This document shows, one piece after another, positions 46,681 through 59,900 of a stretch of 64,000 nucleotides of DNA (position 1 is its first letter; each line of letters opens with the position of its first letter). The stretch covers positions 33,966,242-34,030,241 of the forward strand of contig NC_063257.1 in the NCBI RefSeq assembly GCF_019578655.1. The letters run 5' to 3'. Source of the stretch: Ricinus communis (lineage: Eukaryota > Streptophyta > Magnoliopsida > Malpighiales > Euphorbiaceae). The notes beneath the pieces are model-generated. The model did not search any database, was not told where the DNA came from, and saw only the letters and a program-made list of their open reading frames with translations. Made by a program: the position numbers and the translations under genes.

Positions 46681-47019
46681 CAGTAATGTTAGAGAAGGGC
46701 CTATCAATCCAGGATTAATGGTATGTGCCTCAGAACTCCTCATTCTGCAGCTTGCTTTTCTTCGTTGACTCTTTCTTCTTTAATTTTTTTTTTTTTTTTG
46801 GTGCTGTTCTATAATCAACAGGTTAACCCAGAAACTGAAATGCAATGTGAGCCTCAGGCTGGGGAAATCAATCTAGAGTCCTCTATTGAGGATCCCTCTC
46901 TCAAGAAGGAAAAAGGGGAGAATGATAATAATTCAAACGCTGCAAACATGGAAATCAGATATGACAGTAAAGAATTGAAGTGCTACAGACGAAGAAAGAA
47001 ATCAGCTTGTGGGAGCTGA
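46681..47019 (+). pseudogene. IDM1-like gene, last two exons and stop
   Basis: A short exon 46681-46720 (SNVREGPINPGLM, donor GTATGT) joins in phase to 46822-47019, which starts after ATCAACAG and reads VNPETEMQ to KCYRRRKKSACGS and TGA. The basic YRRRK...ACG end is typical of the family. These lie about 5.6 kb after exon 7. The assignment to the same gene rests on phase and family-like sequence. Confidence 0.65.
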
Positions 47020-47871
47020 GTTATGGTTTTGCTTACATCAACTAAAGAACTGAAAGCCAAGTCTTGTCAGTTTCTTGGCGAGATAAAGAAAGTTAGTTCC
47101 AGCACCTCGAATCTTGCTTTCAGGCGTGATAAAATTCTTTAATACAGAATATCAAAATGATCTTGAAGATCAATCTTTTGTTAGGGCATATACATGCACG
47201 TGGATGAGAGCTCATTTTGGATTTTGTTTGTTTTTTGTTTGTTTGTTTGTTTTTTATTTTATTTTTTAATTCAGAAGCTCAAGTTAGGAATGCAAAGAAA
47301 CACCTAATTCCTGAAACTCGTGTACAATCGATCCGAGTATTGAAGAATTCCACTACAGCTACACCATATAAACATGATGATATACCAGTTCTTTTTACCA
47401 CTTCACCCCCTTTATGACCGAGGCATGATGGAAGAGTAGAGGATCAAATCTTGATCATATGGCATGCATATAAAATGTTCTCGCCAAAGCCACCACCCCG
47501 AGTGGCTTTTTTTTTTTTTCTTCTTTGATAGCATAGAATTTTTAACCAAAATGTTCTTTTTCTTGTAATTTTAAGGGGTTTTCTCTTAAATGTCCCTCTG
47601 ATGCAACTGAAACTGTATTTGTCTCGTAAGTTAGGATTATATCTGTTTGGCAAGTTTGCTATAACAATAAGACTAACGCAAGTTTGCTATAGCAATAAGA
47701 CTAACTCATGGTCCTGCTTATTCTTTAGAGAAATTACAGAGAATACGCATTCTTTCTTTTTTTTTTGAATTCTTACATTTTTACTTTTTTTTTTTCTTTT
47801 TTGCAATTTTACCTTTTCTTTTTTAACATTTATACATTTTTTCATATCCTCTCTCATTAAAGATAGATGTG
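47020..47871. other. 3' flank of the IDM1-like gene, no gene recognised
   Basis: Long T-rich runs (47215-47270, 47505-47525, 47755-47830). A segment near 47270-47420 has a short open frame without known relatives. A 28-base direct repeat lies at 47650-47705. Confidence 0.4.
47650..47705 (+). repeat. Tandem duplication of a 28-base unit
   Basis: Two adjacent units starting GCAAGTTTGCTATA, at 47650-47677 and 47678-47705, differing at one base. Confidence 0.9.
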
Positions 47872-48179
47872 TGTAAAATGTGGAATTAGGCTTAGCTTAT
47901 GAGGCATTGAATTTGGATTGCTGAGTTGTAAAAGAAAGGTTTAAGCTGAATTAATTAGTTAGATGCTTGTTATAGTAGCACACGTGTCTTGGATTGATTG
48001 GTTGTATTGTAACAGCTTTGCAACAGCTATATGAGCTGAGAACTTCTTGTAACGATGCATATTCTGTTAATTAGTTGTTAATACATTCTTTCCAAAATTC
48101 TCTCTCAACTGCATCATTTTCTTCTTCTTTCCATCCATTTTATTCTCTCTTTTCTTAGTCAACAATCTCAATTGTATCA
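47872..48179 (+). repeat. Chromovirus 5' LTR
   Basis: It runs from TGTAAAATGTGGAATTAGG to TTGTATCA and aligns without gaps to the 3' LTR at its start. The internal block AGCACACGTGTCTTGGA is shared. The exact start is chosen by alignment to 52707. Confidence 0.85.
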
Positions 48180-48180
48180 C

Positions 48181-48192
48181 TGGTATCAGAGC
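48181..48192 (+). promoter_or_regulatory. Primer-binding site (initiator tRNA-Met) of the chromovirus
   Basis: TGGTATCAGAGC begins one base after the 5' LTR. Confidence 0.9.
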
Positions 48193-48227
48193 TAAATCCT
48201 CGAATCTGTGGAGATAGTTTTGGTAAA

Positions 48228-49300
48228 ATGGCGGAAAATACACGATCTCAAGAAATCAAGAAAATGGAAGAAGGATTAAAGCAATACGTGAAGACTTTAA
48301 TTGCTCAAAGAAAACCGATGAATCATTAGCTGAGTTGAAGAAGTTGTTAGCAAGTTTACAGATTTACAGATCAATACAGCTGCCAATGTTAATGGTGGTG
48401 GAGCAACAAGAGGTGATTCTTTCAATTCAAACACTGGTATGATTAATAACAATTACCAAATGCACACTAGGTATTCAAGAATTGAATTTCCTAGATTTGA
48501 AGGTGAGGATTTGATGGGGTTGTTGTATAGATCTAAGCAATTTTTTGAGATAGACGAGACTCCATCTATAAGGAAGGTCAGGATTGCGTCCATTCATTTG
48601 GAGGGTAGAGCCTTATAATGGCACCAAATCTTTCTTAAAACAGGATTAACCAGAGACCCACCTTCTTGGGAAAAGTATGTTAAAGCCCTTACCGTGAGAT
48701 TTGGTACTAATGTGTATGAGGATCCTATGTCAGATTTGATGAATCTCGAGCAGAATGGTTCTTTGCAGAGTTATACGGAGAGTTTTGATGTGATTATGAG
48801 TCGGGTTTCACTTTCGCAAGAGCATGCCATTAGTTGTTTCATCAGTGGGTTAAAAATGGAGCTACAAGGATTGGTGAGAATTTTCAACCCTCAAACTTTA
48901 CAGAAAGCTTACTCTATAGCACGTTTACAAGATCACAACCTGCAAAATACTGTCGAATTTTATAAAAATTTCTTCAAACCTTTTTCCAACCAAAACAAAC
49001 AGTCAACCTTACCTACATACACCTCAACTTCAAAAGCAATATTACCAAACCCATCATTCTTTCCAAAACCAAATCACGTTAACAACCAGGCAAACCCAAT
49101 AATTACTTTACCTTAACCCAAGCAACCCTTTATTGCTAAATCAAACCCACCATTGAGATTGATCGATGCTGAATTAAATGAGAAGAGAAGTAAGGGGCTT
49201 TGCTTTTGGTGTGATGAAAAGTTTGTGCCTGGACACAAATGTTCCAAACGAAAATTAAATGATTACAATACAGGAGGTAGTTGACGAAGAATATGTTGAT
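48228..49300 (+). pseudogene. Chromovirus gag
   Basis: The ATG at 48228 starts MAENTRSQEIKKMEE; stops appear soon after (near 48328). Further on come FPRFEGEDLMGLLYR-like sequence near 48490, WEKYVKALTVRFGTNVY near 48670 and SLQSYTESFDVIMSRVSL, which are capsid motifs of gypsy Gag. A zinc knuckle-like CFWCDEKFVPGHKC lies near 49202-49243. Gag is broken by stops and frame changes. Confidence 0.8.
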
Positions 49301-49357
49301 GATCAAGAACAAAATTCAGGTGGTTATGCAAATTAAGAAGAGTTTCCTCAAGTTTCT

Positions 49358-50031
49358 GTGTTTGCTTTGTGTGGCAAAGGCAGAAATAATACTACTCAAA
49401 CTATGAGAATTTTGGGACAACATAAAAAGAGGAAATTGCACATTCTCATTGATACAGGAAGCACTCATAATCTTTTAGATGCAAAAGTGGCAAAAGCAAT
49501 GCGATGTCAGTTAACTCAAATCACTCTTATGATGGTAGAGGCTGCTGAAGAAAAGGAGCTTTATTATTCTGCGATGTGCAAATAATTTGAGTGGGAGATA
49601 TAAGGGGTTACGTTTAAAACTGATCTATATGTTATCCCATTAGGAGCAACAGTGATGGTTTTGGGAGTTCAATGGATGTCTACTCTAGGAGATATCACTT
49701 GGAATTTAGGCACATTGAAAATGAAATTCCAGGTTAATGGGAGACAGTTGGAAATTGATGGAGTTCATTCAACTGTAGTTAAGCAAATTACGAAGCTGAG
49801 AATGGCAAAGTTGCTGCAGAAAATGCCAGACCAAGCTGAAGGAATAATTCACTTGTTTCAGATTTTGGTGGCCTCTTCTTCTTTGACAGCACCAGCAAAA
49901 TTGATTAAAGCTATAGATCCTGAGGTATTTCAACCTGTATTACAGCCTATTTTGCAGCAGTTTGAGGACATTTTTGCTGTACCAACTGAGTTGCCACCTT
50001 TTAGAGATTATAATCATAAGATTGCATTGAT
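49358..50031 (+). pseudogene. Chromovirus protease and RT-linker
   Basis: LHILIDTGSTHNLLDAKVAK near 49440-49490 is the retropepsin site. VMVLGVQWMSTLGDITWN (49650) is the protease C-terminal part. The stretch ending at 50031 reads [15 protein letters not shown], which leads into RT. A frame break lies near 49585. Confidence 0.82.
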
Positions 50032-50800
<769 letters not shown>

Positions 50801-50849
50801 TCTGATAAGTTGGCTTGGACAGAGGCGGCTCAACAAGCTTTTGATCTTT

Positions 50850-51365
50850 TGAAGTCCACTATGACTTCAGCACCTGCTTTAGCTCTTCCCAATTTTTCTG
50901 AGAAGTTTATCATTGAAAGGGATGCATCTACAGATGGAATTGGGGCTGTATTAATTAATGCAAAAGGGACACCCTATAGCATATATCAGAAAATTACTTT
51001 CTCCTAAGAATAGACTTCTTTCAGTTTACGAAAAGGAATTATTGGCATTGGTGTTTGCTGTTTCTAAATGGCAGCATTACTTGATGGGCAGACCATTTGT
51101 TATTAATACTGACCATTAAAGCTCAAAGTACTTGCTGGAGCAAAGAGTTTCTACTCCTAGTCAATTGAAGTGGTTAACCAAATTGATGGGATTTGAGTTT
51201 CAGATCTGTTATAAGAAGGGCCAAGAGAAATTGGCCGCTGATGCTCTCTCTCGAATGCAATATGTTAAATTGCTATCATTAGTGGTTTCTTCTATCTATT
51301 GTGACATTCTAGCTAAGGTTCACTCTAGTTTGCAGCATGATTCTCAGTATCAACCTATTATTTAA
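50850..51365 (+). pseudogene. Chromovirus RNase H
   Basis: ERDASTDGIGAVL near 50920-50955 holds the first Asp. A frameshift follows near 51000; then KELLALVFAVSKWQHYL and TDH near 51040-51115, and KKGQEKLAADALSRM (51215-51260), the usual end of gypsy RNase H. Confidence 0.8.
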
Positions 51366-51479
51366 AAACTACGAGCTGGTTCTATTACAGATAGTCCCTA
51401 CTTATGGACTAATGGAACTCTTTTGAGGAAAGGCAGGGTAGTTGAAGGCAACGATCCTGATCTCAGACTCCAACTCATT

Positions 51480-52330
51480 TATAACTGCCATCTTCTGCTG
51501 GTCAGTCGGGTGTTCTTATTAGTACAAAAAGATTTTCTTTAGTTTTCTTTTGGAAGGGGATGGATAAGGATGTGAGGAACTACATTAAAGGGTGTGATAC
51601 TTGTCAAATGTGTAAACCTTAGCAAGTAGCTTATCCTGGCTTACTTAAGCCATTACCAATTCCGCAGGGTGTTTGGACTGATGTAACTTTGGATTTCATA
51701 GAAGGACTTCCTTCTTCTTACTGGCTGTGGTTGATAGATTGAGTAAATATTTTCATTTTATTGGGCTTTCTTATCCTTATACTGCTGAAACAATTGGTCA
51801 ATGGTTCTTGGACACCCTTTACAAGTTACACGGCATGCCATCCACCACAGTCGGTGATAGAGATGCTGTCTTCATGAGCATATTTTGGCAGGAGCTATTC
51901 AAGTTACAGGGCATTACATTGTCTCGTTCTACAACATATCACCCTCAGACAGACGACCAAACTAAGGTGGTTAATCGCTGCTTGGAAACATACCTTCGAT
52001 GTATGTGCTTTGATCAACCAAACTCTTGGTTTAAATTCCTCTCTCATGTTGAGTATTGGTATAATACTAACTTCCATTCAACAACAAAGCATACACCATT
52101 TGAGATCTTATATGGATATCCCCCTCCATTGCACATTCCTTAATTCAGTAAGGATTCTAATGTAGCCACAGTGGACAAGCTTTTGACTGAAAGGGAAAAT
52201 ACGCTGCATCTTTTGAAGTATCATTTGCAACAAGCACAAGGTAGAATGCAACAAATGGCAAATAAACATAGGATAGATAGAGAATTTCAAATTGGTGATC
52301 TTGTGTTTGTCAAATTGTAGCCTTATCCAC
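51480..52330 (+). pseudogene. Chromovirus integrase
   Basis: CDTCQMCK near 51595-51620 is the zinc-binding end, [17 protein letters not shown] (51660-51715) the first catalytic Asp, VGDRDAVFMSIFW the second, and SRSTTYHPQTDDQTKVVNRC leads to the Glu motif. The piece to 52143 is open; a TAA at about 52141 ends it. The linker to the chromodomain follows. Confidence 0.83.
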
Positions 52331-52338
52331 AACAATCT

Positions 52339-52706
52339 TTGCAGCAATGTGGTAATCATAAGCTTTCAACATTGTTTTATAGGCCATTTAAGGTGCTTGA
52401 CAGAATTGGGAAGGTTGCTTATAGGTTGGATTTGCCTAATTCTAGTTCTATCCATCCAACTTTCCATATTTCTCAATTGAAGAAAAGAGTTCACTCTAAT
52501 AAAATTGTTAATCCGTTATTCCCTCCTTCTATTGGTCTTACTCCAGTTGCAATTTTGGATAGAAGGTTAGTTAATAGGAACCAGCAAGCTGCTGCACATG
52601 GGACAATTCTCAACCTGAGGATGCTACTTGGGAATATTATGATGACTTGGTTGCTCGATTCCCTACTGCCACTCTTGAGGACAAGAGTTCTTAGAGAGGG
52701 GAGCTA
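52339..52706 (+). pseudogene. Chromovirus GPY/F and chromodomain-like end, with polypurine tract
   Basis: FKVLDRIGKVAYRLDLP and HPTFHISQLKK are the GPY/F-type end of integrase. After a frameshift, PEDATWEYYDDLVARFP near 52612-52665 resembles the chromodomain tail of plant chromoviruses. GAGAGGGGAGC at 52693-52704 is a polypurine tract two bases from the 3' LTR. Confidence 0.75.
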
Positions 52707-53012
52707 TGTTACATGTGAAATTAGGCTTAGCTTATGAGTCGTTGGATTTGGATTGCTGAGTTGTAGGGCAAGGATTTAAGCTGAACTACTTACTTAGATG
52801 TTTGTTATAGTAGCACACGTGTCTTGGACTGATTAGTTGTATTGTAACAGCTTTACAACAGCTATATGAGCTGAGAACTTCTTTGTAAAGATACATAATC
52901 TGTTGATTAGTTGTTAATACATTCTTTCCAAAATTCTCTCTCAACTGCATCATCTTCTTCTTTCCGTCCATTCTATTCTCTCTTTTCTTAGTCAACAATC
53001 TCAGTTGTATCA
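52707..53012 (+). repeat. Chromovirus 3' LTR
   Basis: TGTTACATGTGAAATTAGG to TTGTATCA, 306 bases, closely matching 47872-48179 with scattered substitutions and a few small indels. Confidence 0.88.
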
Positions 53013-55081
53013 ACGTGAAGGTTTAAAATTCTCCAGGTTTATGTTTTATGAGGTGAGGATTTCGTTTCTAGCCTCAAATCGGCCAAAAAATGTCCGTAAA
53101 TGGTGGTTCCAACAGTGGCGCCAACTTCCCTCCTTTGAACCATCAATTTTTGACGGTTTCCAATAGAACCAATTGCGGGGAGCAGCTTGTAGTATCGAGG
53201 GAAAGATTTAGCTAAAGTCTAATGGCCAATGATGGCCAAATGGTGATGGTTCAAAGAGAGAGGGGCGTCGGGGAGAGAGAGTCTTAAGGGTCAAAATAAA
53301 ATTTGTCATCTTAAAAAAAATTACTGTTAGGCATCCAAAATAAATAATATATTTGCTACAGTACCCACAGAATATTATATATATATAGTAATCGAAATTC
53401 TTAAAGGTAAATTTGGCAATTCATTTCGTGCTTAAAATAAGAATTGAATTCGAAAAAAAATATTTTATTTATTAATGCATTCCAATATGCATATATTTTA
53501 TTAATCAAATTAAATCAATACAAAAGTAAAATAGAAACTACAAAAAGAAAACATAATAAAATAAAATAAAATAATTTAAGAAATTATAGCTATTAAAATT
53601 AAATTAATAAAAATAAACTAACATGCTTAAACATATCTCAAAATATTTAATAGTTCAAAAAATATTGATAAATTACTAAAATAACATTACATTTAAATAA
53701 CATTTAAAATAATTAAGGTATTACAATTTTATTGATGCTTGGTTGATGTTAAGACAAGTATGATTTATATTTGATTGATGTTAGGTTGATTTTTCAATAA
53801 ATAGAAAATTGTCTTCACTTTTTTATTTTACATTTTGTTAGGTAATTGGATAATTTTGTTGATCTTTTTATTAATGTTGCAGTTGTTTTTGTTGATGATT
53901 AATTTTTAAGATTTGGTAATGATTGATGATTAGTTGATGTTTAGTTGAATTTTGAGATATTTTATTTGAGTGTATTTTTGTAAATTTAATTTTTGAAAAA
54001 AGTATTTTTGGAAAAATAAAATTAATGTAAAAACATAAATATTGTTGTAAAAAAAACGTAGTTTTGTGAAGAACCTATTCCTTTTATGCAAATAGTGAAT
54101 TCAATATATTATTATATTCCTTTATGACCCCATTTGAGTATGTATATAATTTATAAGGAATATCATAAATGTATACTCACGTACATGTACACTGTGTAGT
54201 AGGGGTCTAAACAAACATTTTTACTAAATAAAGCTTGCCCAAGAAGCTTGTTTAATTATTTTACGAAAAGAGAAAAAGGAGAAATTTATCCAGAATACTT
54301 TCTTAAAAATCTTGTTCTCTTTTGTTTGCTCATTCTTCAAATTATTGAACCAAGTTTGTCTTCGGTGTTTGGGTAAAGGTAACTATTATAATTTATTATT
54401 AAGGATATCATTTAGGTGGAATTTTGAAATTTTTAGCCATAGAACAAATTGATTGTAGAAAGGTTTTTTTTATGTATTTTTCATAATTCCGTAATTATTC
54501 TAGTTACTTATTTGGATTAAATTTTACTATAATATGTTTGTAATATCAATAAATTTCTAAAAATATGCAGTTTGGTTTGCTTATAGTTACTCTTGGAAAT
54601 ATTGGTGGGTAAATGATTTGGTTGGATAATGGCAGTAGTGAGAAAGTTGACAGAATTGTAGTATGCATTTCTCAAATGTTTGAATATTTTTTTTTTTTTA
54701 AGTTTTAAACAGGCAAAGTAATATGAAGTAATATCATAATGAAGTTATGCATATTTTTGATGCAGAGTATACATGAATTCTAAGTGCATAAACATGTTGC
54801 AACCTCCTCTACATGTTATCAATAGTAAAGGCTAATGAAATAAGTTAGGAATCAATCGGTTGTTGAGATTCTAACTTTCAGACATATTTTATATTCATAC
54901 ATGATCGATAGGCATGAAATCATAAGGTTGGTTCAAACTCTTAGACAAGTTTTTCTTTCGATGCGAATCTTATATAAAACATTTCCTATTTATATAATAA
55001 GTTTGAACACATAAATTGACTTTATTGCGCAATCATGGGTAGGTTTATATCTTGGTTAACATCAAAGGTGAAGACGGATAT
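53013..55081. other. AT-rich region with no supported gene
   Basis: At 53080-53290 there is a GC-richer patch with GTGGCGCCAAC and a GAGAGGGGCGTCGGGGAGAG tract that looks like a fragment of an unidentified repeat or gene. From 53300 to 55080 the sequence is very AT-rich; TTGATG/TTGATGTT-type words recur between 53720 and 53960. No ORF is convincing. Confidence 0.4.
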
Positions 55082-56556
55082 TGATGCGAGCTAAACATGA
55101 CTAACAATCTATAGGCAAATGCACCTATGGAATGTAATCTAGTTATGGCAAGTATCAATGTCGTACCCCATGGAAACTGAGAAGCTACTGCTACTACGCT
55201 ATTTCTATTATCTAACCGATAAAAAGGTAGTGAAGATTATTAACTAAAAATGATTGAGAATGCAAATGAAAACTAAATTTTAACAAAGAGAATGAAAGTT
55301 TGAAAAAGACAATGAGTTGAGTTAATCCAATTAGGGATCTCTTTAGCTAGCCGGCTTAAAAATAATAATTTATGAATTGATTGATTAAGAATTGTAATCT
55401 GTGGATAATCTCTTAAATGAATTGGCCTCTTTCTTGAGTTAACCAATTCCTAATCCTAAAGATCTAAAGTTGGAATCTCTTCCTAACAATTGATTTTAGA
55501 ATATCATTAATCTCTAAATTACCGCTAATAACAATGTCTAGTTCTTATTCTAGTAAGTTATTACACTTATCTTTAAGATGCAAATCACTTAATCACACAA
55601 ACAGTTGTCCAAACTCAATTGAATTTCTCAATTACTAAGAAGTTCTCAAATTCATTCAACAATGAAAAAGAAACGATAGATTTTATTATACTTGAATGAA
55701 AACTACAATCCTAAATCAACAATCCAATCAATTAAGCATAAAATAAGCCTAGCATAGCTAAAGATCACCCTCAAATGAGTTTAATAAGATTAGTTATACA
55801 TGTTCATGATTAAACTAATACAAGAATCAAATACAAAGTAAACAAGAATCGAAAAGAACATGCACATCCTTTTCTCAAATGGTGGAAATGCTATCCCCTC
55901 TTGAATAACTCTGAATCCAATCTCTGTAGCTCAAGATCTCCTTCTTCTTTCTTTTGAATCTTCAATCCAATCCTTAAGAATAGCTATCTAGATGATGTTG
56001 AAGTGGAATTCATCTCCGTTTTCCTCTTCTTGATCGTCTGGAAGGTTGCTCTCAAAGTGTGTCTTGAATACCCCAAAGTTTTATCTCTTTAGAATTCCCT
56101 TTCTCTTTCTTTATTCTTTTCTTTTAAATCAGGCTTCGGGATCCAACACGGCTCGGATTTGGACCGTGCTGACTAGCACGGCCTAGATCCATGCTGTGTT
56201 GGGCTAAAATTGTACATCTAGCCTTCTTTCAGCACGACTTGAATTTGGGCCGAACTGCTTAGCACGGGCATGCTCCTAGGTCGTGTTACTCTCCGGAATC
56301 GTGTTGCAAATTGTTTCTTCTCACTATAGGTAAGAAACTTCAACACTGACGTGTTGGCAGGGCGTGTTGAATAGTCTAATCACCCGATTCGTCCATTTCT
56401 TCCTGATTTTGGTTCGATTTCTCTCTAAGTTTGATGATGTACCTAGAAAAATACTTGAGACACAAAAAAAAACTAAAACAGGGTGATTCTAATACAAAAA
56501 CACATAATTTGCCCTAAAACAACTAAACATCAAGCATGCAAACATGTGTAATATCA
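55082..56556 (-). mobile_element. Solo LTR, Athila-type
   Basis: It starts TGATGCGAGC and ends near AATATCA, with the block CTAGTTATGGCAAGTATCAATG that corresponds to the CTAGCACTAATGG block of the others. GGATAT lies at both ends (55076-55081 and 56558-56563), within two bases of the inferred boundaries. It has a CACGG/CCGTG-rich block at 56145-56370. No internal region follows. Confidence 0.78.
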
Positions 56557-56934
56557 AGGATATCAAATATCATCATATAAATGGAAGGTGGGAATTTTAA
56601 TATTCAATGTGATTGGTGGAAATCTGGTTGTACTTGACAACTCTTTTATCAATATGCAACTAGAGGCAATATTACATTTCTCCATGCAAAAATGTAACTT
56701 AAGTATAAATTATGTCATTTGAGTATATAAACATTGAAAGGGATTGTTTGTACTGGTTTTATTTTAGTATTTATTTATTTTAAAAATTTATAGAATCAAG
56801 AGGGCGATTTTTTTATGATTGAGTCTGTACTCATATATGCAAGTGGAATGCTAGGAAGCTCGATGAGTTGCGGGTCGAACAGAACGAAGCATTTGTTCAA
56901 GCTAGGGAAGCATATGCATCAATAAGAGCAAGAA
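56557..56934. other. Spacer between solo LTR and minisatellite
   Basis: No gene or known repeat recognised; AT-rich. Confidence 0.4.
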
Positions 56935-59900
56935 TAAGAAAATAACTCCGTAAAACGTGTATATTTATGAATTTGAGAAAACAACCCCGTAAAAAGTAGT
57001 GTAATTGCGAGTCTAAAAAAACATCCTCGTAGAACGGGTAAACTTTTTAGTATGAGAAAACAACCTAGTAAAAAAAATAAAATTCTTAATATGTGAAAAT
57101 AATCATGTAATACGGGATATTTATGAATATGAGGAAATAACCCCGTAATTGTGGTATATTGCTGAGTATAAGAAAATAACCCCTTAAATGGGTTAATTTA
57201 TAATATGAGAAGACGACCCCATAAAGGGGTATATTTCTCGAAACGTGTATATTTATGAATTTGAAAAAACAACCCCATAATAGTGCTAATTATTTAATAC
57301 GAGAAAACGACCTCGTAATAGTGGTATATTTATCAATATAAGAAAATAATCCCATAAAATGTCTATATTTATGAATCTAAGAAAACAACCTTGTAAAAGT
57401 AATATAATTGCGATTCGGATAAAACAACCTCGTAGAAGGGGTAAATTTTTTAATATGAGAAAACAACTCCATAAGAGGGGTATATTTATAAATATTAGAA
57501 AATAACCCCATAATACGAGGATATTTATCAATCGGAGAAACTAACTCCATAATTTTGATATATTTGTGAGTATGAGAAAAGAACACTTTAAATGGGTTAA
57601 TTTTATAATACGAGAAAACAACCACGTAAAGGGGCATATTTGTCAATATAAGAAAATAACACCGTAAAACGTGTATATTTATGAATTTGAAAAAAAAACC
57701 TATAATAGTGCTAATAATTTAATATGAGAAAATGACTCCGTAAAAGTGGTAAATTTATCAACATAAGAAAATAACCTCGTAAAACGTGTATATTTATGAA
57801 TCCGAGACAAGAACCTTGTAAAAGTAGTGTAATTGTGAGTCTAAGAAAACAGCCTTGTAGAATGAGTAAATTTTTTAATATGAGAAAACAACCCCGTAAG
57901 AGGGGTATATTTATAAATATTAAAAAATAATCCCGTAATATGGGGATATTTATCAATCGGAGAAAATAACCCCGTAATTTTGATATATTTGTGAGTATAA
58001 GAAAATAACTACGTAGAATGGATATATTTGTCGATATAAGAAAATAACCCTGTAAAACGTGTATATTTATGAATTTGACAAAACAACCCCATAATAGTGC
58101 TAATAATTTAATATGAGAAAAGAATCCCGTAAAACGTATATATTTATGAATCTGAGAAAACAACCCCGTAAAAGTTGTGTAATTGCGAGTTTGAGAAAAC
58201 AGCCTCGTAGAAGGGGGTAAATTTTTTAATATGAGAAAACAATCCAGTAATGCAGAAATATTTATTAATCGGAGAAAATAACCCTGTATTTTTTGTATAT
58301 TTATGAGTATGAGAAAACAATCCCTTAAATGGGTTAATTTTATAATATGAGAAACCCATAAAATGTGTATATTTGTCGATATAAGAAAATAATTCCGTAA
58401 AACGTGTATATTTATAAATTTAAAAAAAAAACCTATGACAGTGCTAATAATTTAATATGAGAAAACGACCCTGTAAAAGTGGTATATTTATCAATATAAG
58501 AAAATAACTCCATAAAACGCGTATATTGATGAATCTAAGGAAACAACCCCGTAAAAAGTAGTGTAATTGCGAGTCTAAGAAAACATTCTCGTAGAACAGA
58601 TAAATTTTTTAATACGAGAAAACAGCCTCGTAGAAGGGGTAAATTTCTTAATATGAGAAAACAACCCCGTAAGATGGGTATATTTATAAATATTAGAAAC
58701 AACCCAATAATACGGAGATATTTATCAATCGGAGAAAATAACCTCGTAATTTTGGTATATTTGTGTCTATGAGAAAACAACACCTTAAATGGGTTAATTT
58801 AAAAATATGAAAAAACAATCCCGTAAAAGGAGAATATTTGTCAATATAAAAAAATAACCCCGTAAAATGTGTATTTTTATGAATTTGCAAAACAACCCCA
58901 TAATAGTGCTAATAATTTAATATGATAAAACGACCCCGTAAAAGTGGTATATTTATGAATGTAAGAAAATAATTTCGTAAAACGTGTATATTTATAAATC
59001 CAAGAAAACAACTCTGTAAAAGTAGTGTAATTACGAGTCTGAGCAAACAACCTTGTATAAGTGGTAAATTTTTTAATATGAGAAATTAGCCTCGTAGAAC
59101 GGGTAAATTTTTTAATATGAGAGAACAACCCCGTAATATGGGGATATTTATCAATTGAAGAAAATAACCCCATAATTTTTATATATTTATGGGTATGAGA
59201 AAACAACCCCTTAAAAGGGGTATATTTGTCAATATAAAAAAATAACCCCATAAAACATGTATATTTATGAATTTGAAAAAACAACCCTATAATAGTGGTA
59301 ATAATTTAATATGAGAAAACGATCCGTAAAAGTGGTATATTTATCAATATAAGAAAATAACTCCGTAAAACGTGTATATTTATGAATCTGAGAAAACAAT
59401 CCCATAAAAAATAGTGTAATTGCGAATCTAAAAAAATATCCTCGTAGAACGAGTAAATTTTTTAATATGAGAAAATAGTCTCGTAGAAAGGATAAATTTT
59501 TTAATATGTGAAAACAACCCCGTAATACGGGATATTTATAAATATGAGAAAATAACATCATAATTGTGATATATTGGTGAGTATGAGAAAACAGTCCCTT
59601 AAATGGGTTAATTTTATAATATGAGAAAACAACCTCGTTAAAGGGGTATATTTCTCGAAACATGTATATTTATGAATTTGAGAAAATAAATCCATAATAG
59701 TGCTAATAATTTAATATGAGAAAACGATCCTGTAAAAGTGGTATATTTATCAATATAAAAAAATAACCATGTAAAATGTCTATATTTATGAATCTAAGAA
59801 AACAACCTTATAAAGTAACATAATTGCGACTTGGAGAAAACAATCTCATAGAAGGGGTAAATTCTTTAATATGAGAAAACAACTCCATAACAGGAGTATA

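Larger units (their letters stand above)
30238..47019 (+). pseudogene. IDM1-like Agenet/PHD/GNAT protein gene, degenerate and split by a Mutator-like element
   Basis: The exons, read together, give an N-terminal Agenet-like domain, two related repeat domains, a CCGKVYTLCGF segment (Jas/TDBD type), a PHD finger, a second cysteine-rich segment and a GNAT acetyltransferase-like C-terminus. This is the layout of plant proteins called increased DNA methylation 1-like or acyl-CoA N-acyltransferase with RING/FYVE/PHD zinc finger; IDM1 is a histone acetyltransferase that helps active DNA demethylation. The gene here has a frameshift near 30900, a TGA at 31865, a stop and a one-base insertion near 35080-35110, and a 5.2-kb insertion at an exon. 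I call it a pseudogene; loss of the first lesions by sequencing error is possible but not all of them. Confidence 0.8.

Noticed and set aside
53090..53290. A fragment of a host gene or Athila leader (GTGGCGCCAAC)
   Set aside because: The motif is short and no consistent protein reading or LTR was found next to it; left as unassigned.
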